A DNA stretch of 64,000 bases from CAVVUC01 sp963751395 (GCA_963751395.1 CAVVUC010000003.1:558001-622000); one strand, 5' to 3'; numbered from the stretch's first letter, positions 20,190 through 30,699 are shown. Notes: generated by a model not told the origin, from the letters alone. Numbers and translations are program-made.

Positions 20190-20316
20190 CAGCGGCCCCG
20201 GGTCGATCGACTGGGAAACTCCTTGCGCCCTCCCACCGCGCCGCTACTATCCGCCAACGTCTGATGCACATTGCTGGTGCATGAGACGTTTTTCTCTGAA
20301 CTGACGCTTTTACAAC

Positions 20317-21585
20317 ATGGCAAACACTATCCTCGTCGGCGCTCAATGGGGCGATGAAGGCAAAGGCAAAATCATCGACTTCCTCACCGAGAAGGCGGAC
20401 ATCGTCGTGCGCTCGCAAGGCGGCAACAACGCCGGGCATACGGTCATTCTCGGCTCGAAAAAATATGTGCTCCATTTGATCCCTTCAGGGATTTTGCGCC
20501 CGGAAAAAACGTGCGTCATCGGCAATGGCGTTGTCGTCGATCCCGTCGCGCTGCTGGCGGAGATCGAAGGATTGCGCGCCCAGAAAATCAAGGTCGGCAG
20601 GAACCTGCTCATCAGCGATTGCGCTCATCTCGTGCTGCCGTATCACCGGCACCTGGACGAGCAGCGGGAGATCAGGAAGGGCAAGAACAAGATCGGCACG
20701 ACCAAGCGCGGCATCGGTCCCGCTTACGGCGACAAGGCGGCACGCACCGGCCTGCGGATGTGCGACCTGATGCAGCCGGAACTTTTCACCGAGAAACTCC
20801 AGGCGAAGATGAAGGAGAACAACGCGATCTTGAAGGCGTTCGGCGCGAAGCCGATTTCGTTCAACGAGGTCAATGCCGCGTTTCTCGCCGCAGGCGCGAA
20901 GCTGAAGCCGTTCGTCGCAAACACGGTCGTTTATTTGCACGATGCGTTGAAGGCCGGCAGGGAGATATTGTTTGAAGGCGCGCAGGGGACCTTCCTCGAC
21001 ATCGACCACGGCACGTATCCTTTCGTCACTTCGTCGAACACGACGGCGGGCGGCGCCTGCACCGGCTCGGGCGTTCCGCCGCACCGGATGGATCGCGTGA
21101 TCGGAGTGATGAAAGCCTACACGACGCGCGTCGGCGAGGGGCCGTTCCCGACGGAGAACGACGAGATCAGCGACATGCTTCACGCGATGGGCCGCGAGTT
21201 CGGCGCGACCACCGGACGCGCCCGGCGCTGCGGCTGGTTCGACGCCGTCGCGACCCGGTATGCCACGATGATCAACGGCATCGACGACGTGGCGATCACC
21301 AACCTCGACGGACTCGACCAGCTCGACCGCATCAAGATTTGCACGCATTACAAACTCGGCCGCAAGACGCTCGACGTGCCTCCGACCGACTCCCGGCAAC
21401 TCGCCCAATGCGAGCCGGTTTACATCGAGATGCCCGGCTGGAAAACTTCGACCGAGGCCGCAAAGAAATGGAGCGACCTCCCGACGAATGCGCGCAATTA
21501 CCTGGAGAAAATCGCCGGGCTGACAGGCGCGAAGCTCAGCATCGCAAGCGTCGGACCGGGCCGGGACCAGACGATCCTCCTGTGA
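20317..21585 (+). CDS. purA: Adenylosuccinate synthetase
   Basis: This 422-residue protein begins MANTILVGAQWGDEGKGKII, the P-loop signature of PurA, and contains QGGNNAGHTV, GTTKRGIGPAYGDKAAR, GAQGTFLDIDHGTYPFVT and TGRARRCGWFD. It joins IMP and aspartate with GTP to form adenylosuccinate in AMP synthesis. The length is normal. Its TGA stop at 21583-21585 overlaps the first unit of a GATTTCA heptamer array. Confidence 0.97.
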   Translation: MANTILVGAQWGDEGKGKIIDFLTEKADIVVRSQGGNNAGHTVILGSKKYVLHLIPSGILRPEKTCVIGNGVVVDPVALLAEIEGLRAQKIKVGRNLLISDCAHLVLPYHRHLDEQREIRKGKNKIGTTKRGIGPAYGDKAARTGLRMCDLMQPELFTEKLQAKMKENNAILKAFGAKPISFNEVNAAFLAAGAKLKPFVANTVVYLHDALKAGREILFEGAQGTFLDIDHGTYPFVTSSNTTAGGACTGSGVPPHRMDRVIGVMKAYTTRVGEGPFPTENDEISDMLHAMGREFGATTGRARRCGWFDAVATRYATMINGIDDVAITNLDGLDQLDRIKICTHYKLGRKTLDVPPTDSRQLAQCEPVYIEMPGWKTSTEAAKKWSDLPTNARNYLEKIAGLTGAKLSIASVGPGRDQTILL

Positions 21586-21615
21586 TTTCAGATTTCAGAT
21601 TTCAGATTTCAGATT
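21584..21615. repeat. GATTTCA heptamer array (4 units)
   Basis: Four perfect heptamers begin at the purA stop codon. The reverse-complement array lies at 22491-22518 on the other side of uppS. Confidence 0.92.
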
Positions 21616-21656
21616 GGAAGGCCACGCCCTCCTCGTCCGCCGCCAGCGGCCTTCGC

Positions 21657-21690
21657 GCAATCCGCAATCCGCAATCCGCAATCCGCAATT
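21657..21690. repeat. GCAATCC heptamer array (4 units plus a partial)
   Basis: Perfect heptamers end 5 bp before the uppS start. The same heptamer appears in both orientations inside mfd. Confidence 0.92.
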
Positions 21691-21694
21691 CCCC

Positions 21695-22391
<697 letters not shown>

Positions 22392-22490
22392 TCATTTCCT
22401 TGCAGTTGGGGTTTTTCGATCTGCCCTCACCTCGGTCCTCTCCCGGCGGGAGAGGATGCCGTCGTTTTCCTCGCGGGTATATCCTTCCGA

Positions 22491-22518
22491 TCTGAAATCT
22501 GAAATCTGAAATCTGAAA
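22491..22518. repeat. TCTGAAA heptamer array (4 units)
   Basis: Four perfect units; the last A is the first base of the ATG of the NtrC-type gene. It is the inverted partner of 21584-21615. Confidence 0.92.
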
Positions 22519-23969
22519 TGGAGAAGCCCCAAATCATTCTGCTTGTTGATCCTGAGACCGACTTTCTCGAGTGGGCGCAGCATCAACTCGAGACGCCGAA
22601 CACGCGCGTCCTCACCGCGACGGACGCGGACACGGCTTACCGGCTTTTTTGCAGTGAGCGTCCCGACCTGCTGGTCACCGAGACGCACCTGATGCCGTTC
22701 AGCGGCATGGAGCTTCTGATCAAGGCCCGCCAGCGCGATCCGAACGCGATGGTCGTTCTCATCAGCGCATTCGGCACCACGCAAAACGTGATCGAGGCGA
22801 TGAAAGCTCGGCGCGTTCGATTTTCTCCGAAAGGAGGCGCTGCCGTTCAATCTCAAGCCGGTCGTCGATGCCGCGCTCAAGGCGCAGGCCGACATGCGCG
22901 CCGCCACCACGTTCAAGCCGCAGCTCACCGTCGAGGATCACCAGGACAGCATCGTCGGCAAATCCGCGGCGATGCAGCAGGTCTTCAAAATGGTGGGGCG
23001 CGTCTCGCACTCGGACGCGCCGGTGATGATCACCGGCGAGAGCGGCACCGGCAAGGAACTGGTCGCGCGCGCCATCCATCACTTACAGCAACCGGAGCGG
23101 GAAAAACTTCGTGGCGATCAACTGCGCCGCGATCCCGGAGCAACTCCTGGAGAGCGAATTGTTCGGCCACGAGAAAGGCTCGTTCACCGGCGCGATCGCT
23201 CAGCGCGTGGGCCGCTTCGAGCAGAGCGACGGCGGCACGCTTTTCCTCGACGAAATCGGCGACATGCCGCTCACGATTCAGGGCAAAATTCTGCGCGTGC
23301 TGCAGGAGGGCGAGTTCTCGCGCGTCGGCGGCAATGACACGCTGAAGGCCGACGTGCGCATCGTCGCGGCGACGAACAAGAACCTCGAGCAGGAAGTCGC
23401 CAACAAGACCTTCCGCGAAGACCTTTTCTACCGACTCAACGTCGTGCGCATCCAGTTGCCGCCGCTGCGCCAGCGCATCGAAGACGTCCGGCTGCTCGCG
23501 GAATACTTCCTCACCAAAGTCGCGACGCAAAAGCATCTGCCGCGACTCAAGCTCTCGGAGGAAGCCTTGCGGGTGCTCGAAGCCTACCCGTGGCCCGGCA
23601 ACGTGCGCGAACTGGAGAACACCATCCAACGCGCCTCGGTCCTCGCGACCTCCGACTTGCTCCTGCCGAAGGACATCCCGCTCGGCGCCACCGAGGCGCT
23701 GGTCGGGCAGCCCACATCGTCTGCCTCGGGTGCGACGGCCTCGGTGGAGATGACCACCGACAGCCGCCATCGAGGTCCTGCTCCGCACCGCCCAGGCCAA
23801 TCCGGACACCGAACTGCTGCCGTGGCTCGAACGCGAGTTCACGCTGCACGCGATGAAGACGACCCGGGGCAATCAGGTGAAGGCCGCGAAGCTGCTCGGC
23901 ATCACGCGCGCGACGCTGCGCAAACGCATCGAGCGCTTCGGCATCACGAAGGAACTGAGCATTCAGTGA
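22518..23969 (+). CDS. NtrC-type sigma-54-dependent response regulator, interrupted by three +1 frameshifts
   Basis: The product has an N-terminal receiver-like domain (IILLVDPETDFLEW), a central AAA+ domain and a Fis-type C-terminus (VKAAKLLGITRATLRKRIE). The AAA+ domain shows Walker A GESGTGKE, GSFTGA (the sigma-54 contact loop), Walker B GGTLFLDEIGDMP and WPGNVREL. Extra bases at 22806, 23083/84 and about 23762 break the frame. Removing them restores MKLGAFDFL, HHYSNRSGKNFVAINCAAI and a continuous linker. The phosphoacceptor position reads LVTETHLMP, with Glu where Asp is usual, and the N-terminal acidic pair is DP instead of DD. It may therefore act without phosphorylation. No partner kinase is adjacent. 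Confidence 0.87.
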
Positions 23970-23971
23970 GG

Positions 23972-24070
23972 ACATTTCGCGATTGAGCGACGTGGCGATT
24001 TTGCGATTTGTCTCTTGCCGCACGTTGAATGTCCTCCGATCGCCAGACCGCCAGACCGCCAGATCGCCAA
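23972..24070. repeat. Octamer-type inverted arrays before the aminotransferase gene
   Basis: Left units GCGATT/TGGCGATT (23980-24010) are complemented by CAGACCGC and CAGATCGC units (24040-24070). The aminotransferase ATG at 24071 follows directly. Confidence 0.65.
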
Positions 24071-24865
24071 ATGTGCTGGCATTGGGATGACGGCGGCTAT
24101 TCGCCGTGTGGCGAAGTCCCGGTCTCCGATCGCGGGTTCCGCTACGGCATGTCCGTTTTCGCCAGCATTCGGGTGCTAAACGGAGCGCCGGTGTTTTTCC
24201 GCGAACACCTCGACCGGCTCCGCACGGCGTGCGAACGCTGCGGCTTCGCGCCCGATCCGGCGGCGCTCGATCAAAGTCGTGACCTGCTCCGCGACGATGG
24301 CTTCGCGCGCATCTACGTCACCGCCGGCGATGGAACGGTGACGAGCCCGATCGAGCGCTGCCGTGTGTTTGTTTTCAACGAACGGCGCGAGCCGATCGCC
24401 GGACGCGTTTATCATCGCGGCTACGACCTTGGCATTGCGCCCGAACCGCATCAACCGTTATTTGGCGGACTCAAGACCGGCAACTACTGGGCGAACCTCG
24501 ACACGTGTCGCGGAGGCGTTGCGCGGAGCAAAAACGAGACGCTGCTTTTCAACCACGCGGGCGGGTTGATCTCGGCCTGCATGGCGAATGTCTTCGTCGC
24601 GCGGGCGGGAAAAATCAAAACGCCGTCTTGTGCGAGCGGCGCACGGGCGGGCGTGGTGCGCGAGTGGGTCATGCGCCGCCGCGAGGTCGGGGAATGCGCG
24701 CTCACGAAGGATGATCTCGCCGACGCCGACGAGATTTTTCTGACGAGCAGTTGGCTGGGGATAATGCCGGTCGCATCGCTTGAGGACCGGCGTCTGCCGG
24801 ATAACTTTACAGCCCGCCAGCTTCACGCGGAATATGAGCAACTTCTTTCCACGCCGTCATTCTGA
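24071..24865 (+). CDS. Class IV aminotransferase / aminodeoxychorismate lyase-like PLP enzyme
   Basis: The start is placed at the ATG at 24071 (MCWHWDDGGYSPCGEVPVSD), immediately after an octamer repeat; the ATG at 24029 would encode the repeat itself. The 264-residue protein has the fold-type IV PLP features: RGFRYGMSVFASIRV, the Schiff-base lysine in GGLKTGNYWANL, and FNHAGGLISACMANVFVA. The family includes branched-chain aminotransferases, D-amino-acid transaminase and PabC; the size fits PabC or D-alanine transaminase best. The substrate cannot be decided from sequence alone. The TGA stop lies inside the left arm of the long inverted repeat that follows. Confidence 0.82.
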   Translation: MCWHWDDGGYSPCGEVPVSDRGFRYGMSVFASIRVLNGAPVFFREHLDRLRTACERCGFAPDPAALDQSRDLLRDDGFARIYVTAGDGTVTSPIERCRVFVFNERREPIAGRVYHRGYDLGIAPEPHQPLFGGLKTGNYWANLDTCRGGVARSKNETLLFNHAGGLISACMANVFVARAGKIKTPSCASGARAGVVREWVMRRREVGECALTKDDLADADEIFLTSSWLGIMPVASLEDRRLPDNFTARQLHAEYEQLLSTPSF

Positions 24866-25312
24866 GGCTCGCACAAAACGGGGTTTTGCCGGCGTCGGCA
24901 ATGAACTCCGGGAGCGCTTGCCGAAACGCAGCGCCCCGCGTGTTTCGCGCGCAGCGCTTTGGAGTGCGCGGACTTGTTCGCGCTTTGCGGTTGGTGGAGA
25001 CTTGTCTCCGTGGGCGGGGGTCTGCGGGTGTGAGGTGCGCGCTCCCGCCGCGCGGACAAGTCCGCTCCTCCGCAAAGCGGCGTCAAGCCGCCGCACTCCA
25101 AGGCGCGGCGCGCGAAAGTTTCGACATCCGGGGCGGGTTCATTGTCAGCGAAGTTGCCTTCCGGCTTTCATTTGCGCGCGACGATCGGAGGGACGAGTTC
25201 CACGAGTCCCGGATTCCAAGAGTCACGGACTCGCAGAGCTCGTCCCTCCGACTGGAACGCATCATTGGCCGACGCCGCCAAAATGCCGTTTTGTGAGAGC
25301 CTCGGGATGACG
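24855..25312. repeat. Nested long inverted repeat between the aminotransferase gene and mfd
   Basis: Outer arms of about 50 bp (24855-24905 and 25261-25312) match at about 44 positions; both start with CGTCAT when read inward. Inside is a second pair (about 24935-24975 and 25070-25120, around TTGGAGTGCG) and a third around GGAGGGACGAG (about 25189-25258). No gene was found in this 441-bp spacer. Confidence 0.85.
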
Positions 25313-28300
25313 ACGAAAGAAAACTCACCCGACCTGCTGGAGCGCGTTGCCCACGCGAAGCCGGTCGCTGCAAAGCTGCAACAGATTCGCGGCGGATCGG
25401 AGCCGGTGGTGTTCGGGCATGTCACGGAGCCGGCCCAGCCGTTTCTTGCGGCCTTGATCGCGCGGCACGTGAAGAGGCGGGTGTGGGTCGTCTGTGAAAA
25501 CGTGCGGGCGCAGGAGGCGTTTCACAACGAGTTGATGAACTGGTTTCCCGACTCGCTGTTTCTGCCTGAGATGGAGGTCGCACCAGCCGCGGGAGCACTG
25601 CCCGATCCGGAATTTGCGGCTGAGCGGCTTGAGATTTTGCAGCGCCTCACTGCGACGCGCGACAGGGAGATCATCGTCGTCAGCGAAAGCGCAATGGACG
25701 ATCAAGTGCCCTCGCCAGCCGGTTTGAAACAGGTGTCGGTGAAACTGTCGCGAACCGCAAAGCTCGATCGCGAAAAGCTTCTCGGGCAGTTGGACGCCGC
25801 CGGATACGAGCCGGTCGCGCAAGTTTCGCTGCGCGGACACTGCGCGGTGCGCGGCGGCATTCTGGACATTTTTTCGTGGCACCACTCGCTGCCGGTCCGC
25901 GTCGAGCTGTTCGACGACGTGATCGAGTCGATCCGCCAGTTCGATCTCGATGCGCAGACGTCGGTCGAGCATCTCGACTCCTGCACGCTGCTGCTCGGTG
26001 ACGCGGAGGACAAGACGTGCGCGTTGAGGGAATACGTCCGGGACGACGATTTGGTGATCGAATCGAACGGGGAAATGCTTGGAGTGCTAAACGGCACAGC
26101 CCACTCGCGTCAGGCGGAAGTCAGTGATCCTTCGGCTCCGCAAGGCTCCGCTCAGGATGACGGCGTGTGTCATTCCGAGCGCAGCGAGGAGGATTTCTCG
26201 GCGGCGTTTTTCGATCACGGCCTGGGCGAGTTCGACGCGGGCGATTTCGTCATCGAGGAATCGAAACGCGAGCGCTTTTTCAATCAGCTCCGGGAGTGGC
26301 GCGCAGATGGCTGGAGCACTTTCATTTATTGCAACAACGAAGGCGAGATCGAGCGACTGCGCGACTTGATTCCACAGGAGGAACTCGACGGCGTCACGCT
26401 TGCCATCGGCCTCGTCTCGCGCGGCTTCACTTTTCCCGCGGCGAAGATCGCGTTGCTTTCGGATGCCGAACTCTTCGGTCGCTACCGGAACACGCGGGCC
26501 CGCCGGCTCTCACTGCGGCGTGCCCGCGAGCAGGCCAACCGGGCGCAGATCGATTTCAGCGAACTCAACGAGGGCGACCTCGTGGTGCATCTCGAGCACG
26601 GCATCGGGAAGTTCAACGGCCTGCAAAGCTTCACCACCGGCGAGAAGAGCGAGGAGGTGATCGTCCTCGAGTTTGCCGAAGGCGCGAAGCTTTACGTCCC
26701 GCTCGAACAATCGTTTCTCGTGTCGCGCTACGTCGGCGTCGGCAAACGATCGCCGCCGCTGAGCGCGCTCGGCGACGGCAGGTGGGCGAAGGCAAAGAAG
26801 TCCGCGGAACAAGCCGTCTTCGATTACGCCGCCAAACTGCTCACGCTGCACGCCGAGCGCGAGACGAGCGTCGGCTTCGCTTTCCCGCCGGACAACAAAT
26901 GGCAGCGCGAATTCGAGCGCTCGTTTCTTTTCAAGGAAACGCCCGACCAGCTCACGGCAATCGCGGCATCGAAGGCCGACATGGAATCCGAGCGCCCGAT
27001 GGATCGGCTGATTTGCGGCGATGTCGGCTTTGGAAAAACGGAGGTGGCGATCCGCGCGGCATTCAAGGCGGTGATGAGCGGCAAGCAGGTCGCCGTGCTG
27101 GTTCCGACGACGGTGCTCGCGCAGCAGCATTACCACAACTTCCGCGAGCGCATGTCGGATTATCCCGTGGCGGTCGAAATGCTGAGCCGGTTCCGCACGC
27201 AGTCGGAGCAGAGGAAGACCCTCGCAGGGCTGCGCGATGGGAGCGTGGACATCGTCATCGGCACGCACCGGCTCATCTCGAAGGACGTGGAGTTCAAGGA
27301 TCTCGGCCTGGTCGTGATCGACGAGGAGCAGCGCTTCGGCGTGCTGCACAAGGAGAAGTTCAAGCAGCTGTTCAAGCTCGTCGATGTGCTCACGCTCTCC
27401 GCCACGCCGATCCCGCGCACGCTTTACCTCTCGCTCATGGGCGCGAAGGACATGTAGCATCATCGAGACGCCGCCGGCCAATCGCATCCCGACCGAGACG
27501 ATCATCTGCGGTTACGACGAGCGGATCATCCGCGACGCGATCCAGCGCGAGATGCGCCGGCAGGGACAGGTTTATTTTCTGCACAACCGCGTGCAGAGCA
27601 TCGAGCGCGTGGCGCAGCGGATCAAAAAGCTTGTGCCCGAGGCGCGCATCGAGATCGGCCACGGCCAGATGCACGAGGACGAACTCGAGACGGTGATGCA
27701 GCGGTTCGTCGATGGAAAATGCCGACGTGCTCGTTTCGACCACGATCATCGAGAGCGGCCTCGATATTCCGAACGCGAATACGATCATCATCGACCGCGC
27801 CGACCGGTTCGGACTCGCCGACCTCTACCAACTTCGCGGCCGCGTCGGTCGCGCGCAGCACAAGGCCTACGCCTACCTCATGCTCCCGCGCGACATGATG
27901 AGCGTCGGCGCGGCGCGCAAGCGCATCAACGCGATCAAGCAATACTCGTCGCTCGGCGCGGGATTCAAAATCGCGATGCGCGACCTCGAGATTCGCGGCG
28001 CGGGAAACATCCTCGGCACGCAGCAGAGCGGCCACATCGTTGCGATCGGCTTCGACTTGTATTGCCAGCTTCTGAAGCAGGCGATTGCGAAGCTGAAGGG
28101 CGAGAAAGTGAAGCCGCGCATCGAGGTGTTGCTGCGTCTCGATTTCGTCGCGACGAACGAGGCGGAGTTTTTGAACGCGGATTGCGGATTGCGGATTGCG
28201 GAAAGTGGAGATTTCGCGGGCGAAGCTCGCGTTGAAAAACAATCCGCAATCCGCAATCCGCAATCCGCAATCGCCCCCGCTTTTCTTCCGGCGGCTTACA

Positions 28301-28620
28301 TCTCCGAGCCGCGAACGCGCATCCAGGCTTATCGCAAGCTCTCCGAAGTGTCGTCGAACGAGCAGCTTGACCAGCTCCGGAAAAGCTGGCGCGACCGTTT
28401 CGGACCGGTGCCGGAGACCGTGGAAAACCTGCTCGTGATGACGGCGATCAAGCTTGCCGCCGCGGCGCGGAAGTTCGTTGTTGTCGAGGTGCGCGAGGGC
28501 AAGTTGATGCTCACGCGCGGCGGCGATTACATCCTGATCAACGGGAAGTTTCCCCGCTTGACTTCAAAAACCGCGCCACTACGTTTGCGCGAACTTTTGG
28601 CTCTCATCGTTAGTTTTTGA
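25307..28620 (+). CDS. mfd: Transcription-repair coupling factor, with two +1 frameshifts and repeat-derived inserts
   Basis: The start ATG at 25307 lies in the right arm of an inverted repeat. The UvrB-homology region, RNAP-binding segment (LNEGDLVVHLEHGIGKFNG), helicase motif I (DRLICGDVGFGKTEVA), DEEQ box (VVIDEEQRFGVLHKE) and TRG motif region are all present. An extra T at 27455 creates an immediate TAG, and an extra base at about 27717-27720 shifts the frame again. Corrected, the joins read GAKDMSIIETPP and ADVLVSTTIIESGLDIPN. Two stretches (about 26090-26195 and 28175-28275) are copies of dispersed repeats translated in frame. Mfd removes stalled RNA polymerase and recruits UvrA. The restored length is about 1100 residues. 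Confidence 0.92.
28177..28272. repeat. GCGGATT / CAATCCG heptamer-armed palindrome inside mfd
   Basis: Three GCGGATT units (28177-28202) and four CAATCCG units (28240-28272) are inverted copies around a 37-bp centre. All of it is translated in frame as part of Mfd. Confidence 0.9.
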
Positions 28621-28628
28621 TCTCATCA

Positions 28629-29594
28629 ATGCGCCGCTTCGCTGTCTATTTTCACGTCACAATTTTCACGCTCATCCTCCTGATTTTCGGAGGCCCGGCC
28701 CGCTTGGGCGCGCAGGAAGTGCTCGACGGGATGGCGGCTGTGGTCAACGGCGAGGTGATCACTTTTTCCCAGGTCCGTGAGATCGTCGGCGAGCGTGAGA
28801 GGTCGCTTCGCAGCATGTACACCGGCAATGAACTGGTCGAAAAAATCAAGGAAACGCGTCTTGCGGCGCTGAAGGAACTGATCGACCGGCAGTTGATTCT
28901 CCAGGAGTTCAAGAAGAACAAGTTCAACATCCCGAATTACGTGATCGACGATCACATCCAGACCATCATCCGCCAGGACTTCGGCGGCGACCGGCAGGCG
29001 TTCGTGCGCACGCTCGAAGCGCAGGGTTTCACACTCAGCCGGTTCCGTGAAGTCGAGACGGACAAGATCATCGTGCAAGCAATGCGTGGTCGGGTCGTGA
29101 AGACGGGAACAATCATCGCACCGCAAAAAATCGACGAATACTACGCAAAGCATCACGAGGAATTCAGCACACCGGACTCGGTGAAACTGCGCATGATCGT
29201 GATCAAGAAAGGCGGCGAAAACGGGCTGAAAATGGCCGAGGAAATCCGCGCTAAAATTGCCGATGGCGGCGACTTTGCCAAGCTCGCGCAGATGTATTCC
29301 GAAGACAGCACGCAGGACGCAGGTGGAGACTGGGGCTGGGTTGATCGGAAGACTTTGAACGAGCAGCTCACAAAAGCCGCGTTCAGCTTAAAACCGGGAG
29401 CCGTGAGCAAGGTTGTCGATGTCGGCGGCAACTATTACATCCTGTTTGTCGAAGCAAAAAAGCAGGCTGTTTTGAAGCCTCTTTCCGAAGTCCGCGTGGA
29501 TATCGAGCGAAAGCTTCAGCAGGAGGAGCGGCAGCAGCTTCAGGCCAAGTGGATCGACGGTCTGCGGTCGAAGGCTTACATCAAGACGTTCTAG
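28629..29594 (+). CDS. SurA-like periplasmic peptidyl-prolyl isomerase
   Basis: The protein has a signal peptide (MRRFAVYFHVTIFTLILLIF). A SurA N-terminal chaperone region follows (VLDGMAAVVNGEVITFSQV, LKELIDRQLILQEFKKN), then one parvulin PPIase domain (VKLRMIVIKKGGENG, YSEDSTQDAGGDWGWVDRKT, LKPGAVSKVVDVGGNYYIL). It folds outer-membrane proteins in the periplasm. With only one parvulin domain it is shorter than E. coli SurA. A TTG 12 bp upstream is an alternative start. It follows mfd after 8 bp. Confidence 0.88.
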   Translation: MRRFAVYFHVTIFTLILLIFGGPARLGAQEVLDGMAAVVNGEVITFSQVREIVGERERSLRSMYTGNELVEKIKETRLAALKELIDRQLILQEFKKNKFNIPNYVIDDHIQTIIRQDFGGDRQAFVRTLEAQGFTLSRFREVETDKIIVQAMRGRVVKTGTIIAPQKIDEYYAKHHEEFSTPDSVKLRMIVIKKGGENGLKMAEEIRAKIADGGDFAKLAQMYSEDSTQDAGGDWGWVDRKTLNEQLTKAAFSLKPGAVSKVVDVGGNYYILFVEAKKQAVLKPLSEVRVDIERKLQQEERQQLQAKWIDGLRSKAYIKTF

Positions 29595-29636
29595 CGTCTC
29601 TGCAATCGGGATCGCGATGAGCCGGTGACGATCAAG

Positions 29637-30518
29637 ATGAGCAACACAATCGGCATCACCACGGGAGACGCGGCAGGCATCGGACCAGAGATCATCGCCG
29701 CCGCACTGTCCTCGGGAAAACTCGACGCGGATTTCTCCTATCGAGTCATTGGCAGCCCGCCAGCGTGCGCGCCGGGGCAGCCGACGCCTGAAACCGCCAG
29801 GGCCGCGATGGATGCGCTCGAAGAATCGGCGAAGCTCGCGCTCGCGGGTGAAATCGCCGCCGTGGTCACCGGGCCGATCCACAAATATCGCATGCACGCA
29901 GCCGGCTTTCCGTTTCCGGGACAGACGGAGTTTTTCGCGGTGCGCTGCGGCATCGATAATTACGCGATGCTTCTGACCGGCGGCGCGCTGACCGTCGCGC
30001 TGGTGACCGCGCACATTCCTCTGCGTGAAGTCGAGGAACGTATTTCCGAATCGGAAATCGTCCGTGTCGGTTCGCTGCTCGCGGATTTTTTGCGGCTGCG
30101 CTGCGGCGATTCTCCACGCATCGCCGTTGCGGGTTTGAATCCGCATGCCGGCGAATCGGGCGCGCTCGGGCGTGAGGAAATCGAGACGATCGCGCCTGCA
30201 GTCGCGAAGCTCAACTCTCCGCAAGCCGCCAGCAGCGACGCGCAATTCACCGGTCCCATTTCACCGGACACCGTCTTTCATCGCGCGGCGCGGGGCGAGT
30301 TCGATGGCGTGCTGTGCATGTATCACGATCAGGGCTTGATTCCGCTGAAACTGCACGCGTTCGATCGCGGCGTGAATGTCACGATCGGACTGCCGATCAT
30401 TCGCACGAGTCCCGATCACGGCACGGCGTTCGAAATCGCCGGCCGCGGAATCGCACGACCTGACAGCATGATCGCCGCGATCAATCTTGCGGCTGAGCTG
30501 GCGAGGAAGAAGAGATGA
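29637..30518 (+). CDS. pdxA: 4-hydroxythreonine-4-phosphate dehydrogenase
   Basis: The 293-residue protein starts MSNTIGITTGDAAGIGPEI and carries PdxA landmarks: VVTGPIHKYRMHAAGFPFPGQ, LTGGALTVALVTAHIPL, AVAGLNPHAGESGALGREE, DTVFHRAARGEFDGVLCMYH and RTSPDHGTAFEIAGRG. The histidines that bind the divalent metal lie in these segments. It oxidises 4-phosphohydroxy-L-threonine in pyridoxal phosphate synthesis. It is slightly shorter than E. coli PdxA (329). A GTG at 29625 is an alternative start. Linkage to a surA-type gene is also seen in proteobacteria. Confidence 0.93.
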   Translation: MSNTIGITTGDAAGIGPEIIAAALSSGKLDADFSYRVIGSPPACAPGQPTPETARAAMDALEESAKLALAGEIAAVVTGPIHKYRMHAAGFPFPGQTEFFAVRCGIDNYAMLLTGGALTVALVTAHIPLREVEERISESEIVRVGSLLADFLRLRCGDSPRIAVAGLNPHAGESGALGREEIETIAPAVAKLNSPQAASSDAQFTGPISPDTVFHRAARGEFDGVLCMYHDQGLIPLKLHAFDRGVNVTIGLPIIRTSPDHGTAFEIAGRGIARPDSMIAAINLAAELARKKR

Positions 30519-30695
30519 AGCAGGAAAACAGGAAAGCAGGAACTGATTTGAGGGCAATCGCGGTTACGACTTCGCACCCGTCATTCCGAGCGCACGGAGG
30601 AATCCCGCAATCCAAGCTTGATGTGATCTGCGGGATTCCTCGTTGCGCTCGGAACGCCCCGCTCCTCTTCCTGCTCTCCTGCTTTCCTGCTTCCT
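30519..30695. repeat. Nested inverted repeat between pdxA and the first permease
   Basis: Outer arms are GCAGGAAA-type units (30519-30542) and TTTCCTGC-type units (30669-30695). Inner arms are GTCATTCCGAGCGCACGG-type (30580-30610) and its complement (30629-30656). Confidence 0.8.
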
Positions 30696-30699
30696 CACC

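Noticed and set aside
20485..21408. Long minus-strand frame over purA
   Set aside because: purA on the plus strand has all family motifs; the antisense frame is low-complexity shadow.
21584..21690. Riboswitch or leader upstream of uppS
   Set aside because: The spacer is explained by two heptamer arrays; no known riboswitch fold is apparent.
22806..27455. Programmed frameshifting of prfB type
   Set aside because: No shared slippery codon, upstream Shine-Dalgarno-like element or stop codon context is common to the sites; only the mfd site creates a stop at once.
28177..28272. CRISPR-like repeat array
   Set aside because: Units are only 7 bp, tandem without spacers, and no cas gene is present in the window.
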